This document shows positions 6,499-11,188 of a stretch of DNA of 13,052 bases, in pieces (the first letter of the stretch is position 1; every line of letters starts with the position of its first letter). The notes beneath the pieces are model-generated. The model saw only the letters and a list, made by a program, of their open reading frames with translations. It was not told the origin of the DNA and searched no databases. Position numbers and translations under genes: made by a program. This stretch comes from CAIQJJ01 sp964606085 (lineage in GTDB: Bacteria > Chloroflexota > Anaerolineae > Anaerolineales > UBA4823), in assembly GCA_964606085.1 (NCBI GenBank), contig CAZSFD010000116.1, forward strand, positions 1 through 13,052. The letters are read 5' to 3'.

Positions 6499-6638
6499 GC
6501 CTTCGGGGCAGGGTGCGGCGAGTAAAAAAACATTCGCTCAGTCCCGACCGGTGGTACAGCCCACGAGTCAGCGCGGCAACGCCTGGCATGATCCGGTGTA
6601 ATTCCGGGGCCGACGGTATAGTCCGGATGAAAGAAGGC
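6499..6638 (+). promoter_or_regulatory. FMN riboswitch (RFN element)
   Basis: The conserved core is present from end to end. P1 pairs GCCTTC (6499-6504) with GAAGGC (6633-6638). GGGGCAGGGTG follows at 6505-6515, CCCGACCGGTGGTA at 6543-6556 and AGCCCACGAG at 6558-6567. ATCCGGTGTAATTCCGGGG is at 6591-6609, CCGACGGTATAGTCCGGATG at 6610-6629, and AAGAAGG closes the element. Only the variable hairpin arms differ in sequence between species. FMN binding to this aptamer shuts off riboflavin synthesis or uptake genes. Here it precedes an ABC importer instead of rib biosynthesis genes. Confidence 0.97.
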
Positions 6639-6673
6639 AATGAAAAACGACGATTCGTCATTCGAGTTCTGTT

Positions 6674-6687
6674 ATTCGTTAACGAAT
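6674..6687 (+). repeat. Perfect 14-bp palindrome in the riboswitch expression platform
   Basis: ATTCGTTAACGAAT reads the same on both strands. It lies between the FMN aptamer and the terminator, with a run of six T at 6692-6697. It may form a small RNA hairpin in the expression platform, act as a protein-binding palindrome, or be chance. The remaining linker (6639-6709) also holds GACG/CGTC and AATGA/TCATT pairings. Confidence 0.5.
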
Positions 6688-6709
6688 TATCTTTTTTGCT
6701 TGCCACCCG

Positions 6710-6735
6710 CCCCGACCTCCCTTCGGGGTTTTTTT
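6710..6735 (+). terminator. Intrinsic terminator of the FMN riboswitch, abutting the permease ATG
   Basis: Stem CCCCGA (6710-6715) pairs with TCGGGG (6723-6728) and is followed by seven T (6729-6735). The next base begins the permease start codon. CCTTCGGGG at 6720-6728 exactly repeats the 5' strand of P1 and the bases after it (6500-6508). The P1 3' strand GAAGG could therefore pair with either copy: with 6500-6504 when FMN is bound, or with 6720-6724 when free, opening the terminator. Confidence 0.85.
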
Positions 6736-7491
6736 ATGCCTGTAAGACGTTTCGTTTTTTTACTCCTTTCTCTTACCATTGTACTGCTCGTTTGGTGGGG
6801 CTTGACGGCGTTTTGGGAACTGCCCGCTTTTCTGCTGCCTGGGCCAGGCGCAGTGGCAGCACGCTTTGGACGGGCGCTGACCGATGGCAGCCTGGCGCGT
6901 CACTCGCTGGCGACGCTGACCGAGGTGCTGATCGGGCTGGCGGTGGGCGTGTTGGCGGCTACCAGCCTGGGCTATCTGCTGGCGAAATCGCCTGCGCTTG
7001 AACGCCTGCTGACACCCTATGTGGTCGCCAGCCAGGCTATCCCGGTGGTAGCGATAGCCCCGCTGCTGGTGATCTGGTTTGGGCCGGGATTGATCTCGAA
7101 GGTGCTGATCTGCGCCCTGATCGTCTTCTTCCCGGTGCTGATCAACACAGTGGTGGGGATGCGTTCGGTGCCGCCGCAGTTAAGTGAACTGATGCGCTCA
7201 CTCCATGCCACGCCCTGGCAGACCTTTTGCAAGCTCGAAGTGCCGGCTGCGTTGCCGGTTTTCCTCGGCGGGCTGCGCATTGGCGCTACGCTGGCGGTGA
7301 TCGGCGCGGTGGTGGGTGAGTTCGTGGGGGCAGACCGCGGGCTGGGATTCCTCGTCAATGCCGGGCGCGGCGTGTACGATACCGCGCTGGTTTTCGTAGC
7401 GGTTTTCACGCTGATCGTGATGGCGCTGGCGTTGTATGGCGGGGTGGTGCTGCTCGAAAGGCATCTGCTACGCTGGCGGGAAAAGATTTGA
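6736..7491 (+). CDS. ribX: ABC transporter permease, probable riboflavin importer subunit
   Basis: This is a binding-protein-dependent permease of the NitT/TauT (SsuC/TauC-like) type, placed in the cytoplasmic membrane. The 251 residues show about six hydrophobic segments. The cytoplasmic EAA-type coupling loop reads ELMRSLHATPWQTFCKLEVP at about 154-173, where the usual EAARSLGAS is changed to ELMRSLHAT. GEFVGADRGLGFLV follows near 195-208. The FMN riboswitch directly upstream and the NMT1-type binding protein downstream point to riboflavin or a flavin precursor, as proposed for RibXY systems of Chloroflexi. An in-frame ATG at 6640 would translate through the terminator and is unlikely. ATG 6736 touches the terminator U-run and has only GGGG (6725-6728) as a possible Shine-Dalgarno. 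The substrate is inferred. Confidence 0.87.
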   Translation: MPVRRFVFLLLSLTIVLLVWWGLTAFWELPAFLLPGPGAVAARFGRALTDGSLARHSLATLTEVLIGLAVGVLAATSLGYLLAKSPALERLLTPYVVASQAIPVVAIAPLLVIWFGPGLISKVLICALIVFFPVLINTVVGMRSVPPQLSELMRSLHATPWQTFCKLEVPAALPVFLGGLRIGATLAVIGAVVGEFVGADRGLGFLVNAGRGVYDTALVFVAVFTLIVMALALYGGVVLLERHLLRWREKI

Positions 7492-7541
7492 AGGTCAAAG
7501 GTTAATTGTCAAATTAGACACAAACTTCTTTGGAGGCTTTA

Positions 7542-8639
7542 ATGAAACGATCGAAATTCTTGTTGTCTGTGTTGGTTTTGGGGGTGTTGTTGACCGCTTG
7601 CGGGGGTGGGGCCAGGCCCGCCGTGACCGAAAGCGCCTATCCCGCGCCGCAAGTGTACCTGCCACTGGCGAACGGCGCTGATGAAACCGAGCCGTACCCT
7701 GCGCCTGAGACGAGCGCCCCTGTCGCCGCGCTCGTCAGTATCCGCCTGCCGTTGGGGTACATCCCCAATGTGCAGTTTGCGCCGCTGTATGTGGCCGTGG
7801 CGAAGGGCTATTTTCGCCAGGCAGGCATCGAAGTCACCTTCGACTACCAGTTCGAGACCGATGCCGTGGGTTTGGTGGGCGCCAATGAACTGCAATTTGC
7901 CGTGGTATCAGGCGAACAGGTACTTCTGGCGCGGGCGCAAGGGCTTCCGCTGGTGTACGTGATGGCCTGGTATCAGGATTATCCCGTGGGCCTGGTGGCA
8001 AAGAGCGAGACGAACATAAAATCGCTCAGCGACCTGAAAGGCAAGAAGATCGCCCTGCCGGGAACGTATGGGGCCAATTACATCGGGCTGCGGGCGCTGT
8101 TGAGCGTGGCCGGGCTGCAAGAGAGCGATGTGACCCTCGATTCCGTTGGCTACACCCAGGTGGAAGCGTTGGTCAGCGGGCGCGATGACATTGCCGTGGT
8201 CTACGCCGCCAACGAACCGGTGCAATTGCGGGCGCAGGGCATTGCCGTAGATGAGCTGCGCGTGGCCGATTTCGTGCAACTGGCCTCGAATGGCTTGATC
8301 ACCAACGAGAAAACGCTGGCCGAAAACCCCGACCTGGTGCAGCGCATGGTGCAGGCCATCTTGCGCGGCCTGGAAGATACGCTGGACAACCCCGACGAAG
8401 CCTTTGAAATCAGCAAGGAATATGTCGAGACGCTGGCCCAGGCCGATGAAGCCCAGGCGGCTGTACAGCGCCAGGTGCTGCAAACCTCGCTCGATTTCTG
8501 GCAGCCCGCCGCCGGGCAGCAGTTGGGATTTTCTGACCCGCAGGCCTGGGAGAATATGCAGAAAGTGCTGCTCGACATGGGGCTGCTATCCAGCCCGTTA
8601 AACATCAACGAGGCCTTCACCAATGATTTTCTCAAGTAA
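7542..8639 (+). CDS. ribY: NMT1/THI5-type substrate-binding lipoprotein, probable riboflavin binder
   Basis: This is the extracytoplasmic solute receptor of the ABC importer. The 365 residues start with a lipoprotein signal peptide ending in the lipobox LLTAC (Cys20). A low-complexity linker of about 45 residues has two YPAP motifs (33-36 and 52-55). The NMT1/THI5 periplasmic-binding fold begins near 66 with RLPLGYIPNVQFAPLYVAVA and KGYFRQAGIEVTF. It includes the SLSDLKGKKIALPGTYGANY segment typical of this family. Relatives bind thiamine pyrimidines, sulfonates, nitrate or riboflavin. The FMN riboswitch upstream makes riboflavin most likely. ATG 7542 has GGAGG at 7532-7536; an in-frame TTG at 7530 overlaps that site and is not the start. 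It lies 50 nt after the permease gene. Confidence 0.9.
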   Translation: MKRSKFLLSVLVLGVLLTACGGGARPAVTESAYPAPQVYLPLANGADETEPYPAPETSAPVAALVSIRLPLGYIPNVQFAPLYVAVAKGYFRQAGIEVTFDYQFETDAVGLVGANELQFAVVSGEQVLLARAQGLPLVYVMAWYQDYPVGLVAKSETNIKSLSDLKGKKIALPGTYGANYIGLRALLSVAGLQESDVTLDSVGYTQVEALVSGRDDIAVVYAANEPVQLRAQGIAVDELRVADFVQLASNGLITNEKTLAENPDLVQRMVQAILRGLEDTLDNPDEAFEISKEYVETLAQADEAQAAVQRQVLQTSLDFWQPAAGQQLGFSDPQAWENMQKVLLDMGLLSSPLNINEAFTNDFLK

Positions 8640-8648
8640 TAGGGGCCA

Positions 8649-9497
8649 ATGGATGAACATTTGCGCCGTCAGTGCCAATTGTGGCGCAAATCTCAGATTT
8701 GCGTTACACCTGGTTGCGTTATGGATACCTTGAGCCAGATTCCAACAGATGCCTTAGCCAGCCTGCGTGGTGTTTCGGCGGTCTTTCCAGACGGTAATGG
8801 CGGGGTGCAGGCGTTGGACGATGTGTCGTTCGACCTGTACTCGTGCCAGTTCGTGTGTGTGTTGGGGCCGTCGGGCAGTGGCAAAAGTACGCTGCTGCGC
8901 CTGTTGGCCGGACTACTGATGCCAACAGGCGGCCAAATTCGCTATGCTAGTGAAGTGTTGACCGGCCCGCTGCGCCAGGTGGGGTTCGTGTTCCAAAAGG
9001 CCAATTTAATGCCCTGGCGCACGGTACAGCAAAACATTCTCCTGCCGTTGGAAATCCAGGGTGTGCCATCGGCTGATGCCCTGGCAAAAGTGGCCGCCTT
9101 GATCGAATTGGTGGGCTTGCAAGGCTTCGAGCAGGCCCACCCAAGCCAGCTTTCGGGCGGCATGGCGCAACGTGTGAGCATTGCCCGCGCCCTGGCGCAC
9201 GACCCTGAGATTTTATTGCTCGACGAACCCTTTGGCTCGCTTGACGCCCTGACGCGCGAACGCATGGGTTCCGAATTACTGCGCATCTGGCAGGCACGCC
9301 AGAAAACGGTGGTCATGGTGACGCACTCGATCTCCGAGGCGCTCTTCCTGGCCGACCGCGTGCTGGTGTTGACTTCGCGGCCTGGCAAAATTCATCTCGA
9401 TTTGGATGTAAATTTGCCTCGCCCGCGCAGCGAAGCATGCCGCTACACGCCGCAATTTGGCGCGCTGGCGCGGCAGTTGCGGGCGGCGATAGGGTAG
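8649..9497 (+). CDS. ABC transporter ATP-binding protein of the flavin importer
   Basis: This is the energy-coupling ATPase of the importer, in the NitT/TauT (SsuB/TauB-like) family. Visible in order are Walker A GPSGSGKST, the Q-loop FQKANLMPW, signature LSGGMAQR, Walker B ILLLDEPF with the following GSLDALT D-loop, and the switch histidine in VMVTHS. ATG 8649 gives 282 residues and lies 9 nt after the binding-protein stop, with only AGGGG as a poor Shine-Dalgarno. ATG 8721 gives 258 residues, closer to the family length, and starts 14 residues before the ABC fold. The 24 residues between look unlike coding sequence and overlap a strong inverted repeat, so 8721 may be the true start. Permease, binding protein and ATPase together form a complete importer. 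Confidence 0.9.
   Translation: MDEHLRRQCQLWRKSQICVTPGCVMDTLSQIPTDALASLRGVSAVFPDGNGGVQALDDVSFDLYSCQFVCVLGPSGSGKSTLLRLLAGLLMPTGGQIRYASEVLTGPLRQVGFVFQKANLMPWRTVQQNILLPLEIQGVPSADALAKVAALIELVGLQGFEQAHPSQLSGGMAQRVSIARALAHDPEILLLDEPFGSLDALTRERMGSELLRIWQARQKTVVMVTHSISEALFLADRVLVLTSRPGKIHLDLDVNLPRPRSEACRYTPQFGALARQLRAAIG
8659..8703 (+). repeat. Alternating inverted repeats at the binding-protein/ATPase junction
   Basis: ATTTGCGCC (8659-8667) is the perfect complement of GGCGCAAAT (8683-8691). CGCAAATCT (8685-8693) is also the perfect complement of AGATTTGCG (8695-8703). The middle arm can therefore pair either upstream (15-nt loop) or downstream (tight loop). The three arms lie between the possible starts 8649 and 8721 of the ATPase gene. 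They could form alternative mRNA hairpins or a DNA site; the role is unknown. Confidence 0.75.
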
Positions 9498-9569
9498 CAG
9501 GGAGCAGCAGACCTGCCACTGGCCCCCTGCCACCTGTCGTGTGCGTGGTAAGATTCGGGGAAATAATTC

Positions 9570-10517
9570 ATGAGGTTGCCTATGCGGAAATGGATCATCT
9601 TTTTCTTTGTAATATGCCTGGCTTTGCTGCCCAACCGCGGCTACGCCCAGCAAGAAATAACCCTGTCATCGTTAGAGATCAAACTGTGGCCGGAGTATGA
9701 CACCCCAGAAATGTTGGTGATCTACAACTTTGAATTACCAGAGACTACCTCGCTGCCGGTAGATGTTCATTTCCGCATCCCGGCAACGGCTGGTCAGTTG
9801 TATGGCTACGGATATTATCCTGATGGGGGCGGTTTGCCCGTGCAAGAAAATTACCAGCAGCAGATGGAGGTTGGCTGGCTGGATGTGTCGTTTACGATGC
9901 GTTCGCTGGTTGGCACGCTGGAATACTATGATCCGGCGCTGCTCAAAAATGGTATAGCGCGCCATTTCGAGTATTTCTGGCCGGGTGATTATGCGCTCGA
10001 AGCGCTTCGCATCCTGGTGCAAGAACCCGTGGATGCCGAAATGGTGCAGATTTCACCCGCCGCCAATAGCACCTTTACCGATGCCAATGGTTTATTGACG
10101 CACCTGATCACGGTTAACCGCCAGCCGGCCAATGCCACCTTTTCGTTGAGCCTCGATTATCAAAAAAGCACCGCCCGCTTGAGTGTGGCCGAGATGCCGG
10201 TGGAACCGGTCTCGGCGCTGCCGACGGAGACGACCTTCCTCTTGTCATCGGTAGCAGCGGTTTTGATCCTGGCGGGTGTGCTGGTAATTGGAGCGGCGGT
10301 GGCTTGGTTCTGGTTTTCCACGCCGCGCAGCAAGCCTGCCGCCGCGCCGCGCCGCCGCAAACGCGCTCTGGCAGCGCCTCCTGCTGAGCCAGGGATGCCG
10401 CTTGCTTCCCAGGCTGGCAATGATCACGAGGGGGTCTACTGCCATCAATGCGGACGACGCGCCACCGCCGGCGACCGTTTCTGCCGCTCGTGTGGCACAC
10501 AGTTGCGCGTGGATTAA
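9570..10517 (+). CDS. Membrane-anchored extracytoplasmic protein with C-terminal zinc ribbon (uncharacterised)
   Basis: I recognise no named family. The 315 residues have a signal peptide (1-26, with a likely cut after GYA). An extracytoplasmic region of about 195 residues rich in beta-type sequence follows (EIKLWPEYDTPEMLVIYNF, LPVDVHFRIP). One TM helix lies at about 223-249, then a basic Ala/Pro/Arg-rich linker. A C-terminal zinc ribbon has C291, C294, C305 and C308 (CHQC and CRSC). Topology puts the ribbon in the cytoplasm. It is followed by ccmE and ccmF on the same strand, so a role in haem handling or cytochrome c assembly is possible but unproven. The start may be 9570 (GGGGA upstream) or 9582 (GAGG at 9572-9575, 6-nt gap); both keep the signal peptide. 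Confidence 0.8.
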   Translation: MRLPMRKWIIFFFVICLALLPNRGYAQQEITLSSLEIKLWPEYDTPEMLVIYNFELPETTSLPVDVHFRIPATAGQLYGYGYYPDGGGLPVQENYQQQMEVGWLDVSFTMRSLVGTLEYYDPALLKNGIARHFEYFWPGDYALEALRILVQEPVDAEMVQISPAANSTFTDANGLLTHLITVNRQPANATFSLSLDYQKSTARLSVAEMPVEPVSALPTETTFLLSSVAAVLILAGVLVIGAAVAWFWFSTPRSKPAAAPRRRKRALAAPPAEPGMPLASQAGNDHEGVYCHQCGRRATAGDRFCRSCGTQLRVD

Positions 10518-10626
10518 AATAATTTCCCCCTTTTCTCATCCGATTATGCCGTTTATCTCATTTTTTGTTAATCTGAGCATGTGAAAATTTAAGCACTTTT
10601 CCTATTCGAATCAGGAGGTCTTTTCC

Positions 10627-11115
10627 ATGCGCCCAAAATTCTTAGTCGGTGGTGTGTTGATTTTAGCGGCAGTGGTGTATTTGATCGTTTCATCCATGAG
10701 CGCCAGCGCCGAGTATTTTATGACGGTAGACGAAGTGGCCGCCCAGGGGCCGGCCGTGGCGGGCAAAAGCCTGCGCGTTTCGGGGGCCGTGCTGGGCGAT
10801 TCGATCACCTACGACGCCAAAACCCTGACGCTCAAATTCACTGTGGCGCATGTGCCAGCCGATAACAAGCTGGTGGAAGATGAAGGCGGCCTGGCGCAAG
10901 CCCTGTATGAGGCCGTCAACGACCCCACCCGCAACCGCATGGAAGTGGTCTATAACGGCGTCCAGCCCGACCTGCTGCGCAACGAGGCCCAGGCCATTAT
11001 GACCGGCAAGCTGGGCGAAGATGGCGTGTTCTATGCCGATGAACTTTTGCTGAAATGCCCCACCAAATACGAAGAGGCCGTGCCAGAGCAATCGGCGGCG
11101 GAGAGTGGCGGGTAG
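10627..11115 (+). CDS. ccmE: Cytochrome c maturation protein CcmE, CxxxY variant
   Basis: CcmE is the membrane-anchored haem chaperone that holds haem covalently outside the cytoplasmic membrane and passes it to the CcmF lyase. The 162 residues have an N-terminal TM anchor (about 5-23), then MTVDEVAAQGPAVAGKSLRVSGAVL, the OB-fold start typical of CcmE, and LTLKFTVAH. VVYNGVQPDLLRNEAQAIMTGKLGEDGVFYADELLLKCPTKY is the conserved C-terminal half, broken here as VVYNGVQPDLL and FYADELLLKCPTKY. The usual haem-binding HxxxY is replaced by C144-P-T-K-Y148. CxxxY CcmE proteins are known from archaea and some sulfate reducers (system I*). The ATG has AGGAGG (10613-10618) at 8 nt. ccmF follows after 73 nt. 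Confidence 0.92.
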   Translation: MRPKFLVGGVLILAAVVYLIVSSMSASAEYFMTVDEVAAQGPAVAGKSLRVSGAVLGDSITYDAKTLTLKFTVAHVPADNKLVEDEGGLAQALYEAVNDPTRNRMEVVYNGVQPDLLRNEAQAIMTGKLGEDGVFYADELLLKCPTKYEEAVPEQSAAESGG

Positions 11116-11126
11116 CAAGTTTCTCC

Positions 11127-11147
11127 TGACACCGCTCTGCGGTGTCA
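11127..11147 (+). repeat. Intercistronic hairpin between ccmE and ccmF
   Basis: TGACACCGC (11127-11135) pairs perfectly with GCGGTGTCA (11139-11147) around loop TCT. No T-run follows (ACAAATTGTG), so it is not a typical intrinsic terminator. It may affect mRNA stability or the ratio of CcmE to CcmF. Confidence 0.7.
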
Positions 11148-11188
11148 ACAAATTGTGTAGATCGGTAGCAACAGGATACACGAGTAGC

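Noticed and set aside
5710..6525. Open frame on the + strand opposite the KDPG aldolase
   Set aside because: The - strand product has all aldolase motifs and a good Shine-Dalgarno. The + frame runs into the FMN riboswitch and has no domain.
6640..6735. ATG 6640 as the permease start (AGAAGG lies just upstream)
   Set aside because: That AGAAGG is the 3' strand of riboswitch P1, the spacing is only 2 nt, and translation would read through the terminator stem and T-run.
9497..9530. GCAGGG/CCCTGC pairing after the ATPase stop as a terminator
   Set aside because: The stem is 6 bp with a 22-nt loop and no T-run follows.
10518..10626. Promoter in the AT-rich gap before ccmE
   Set aside because: T-rich stretches are present, but I could not find a -35/-10 pair with acceptable spacing.
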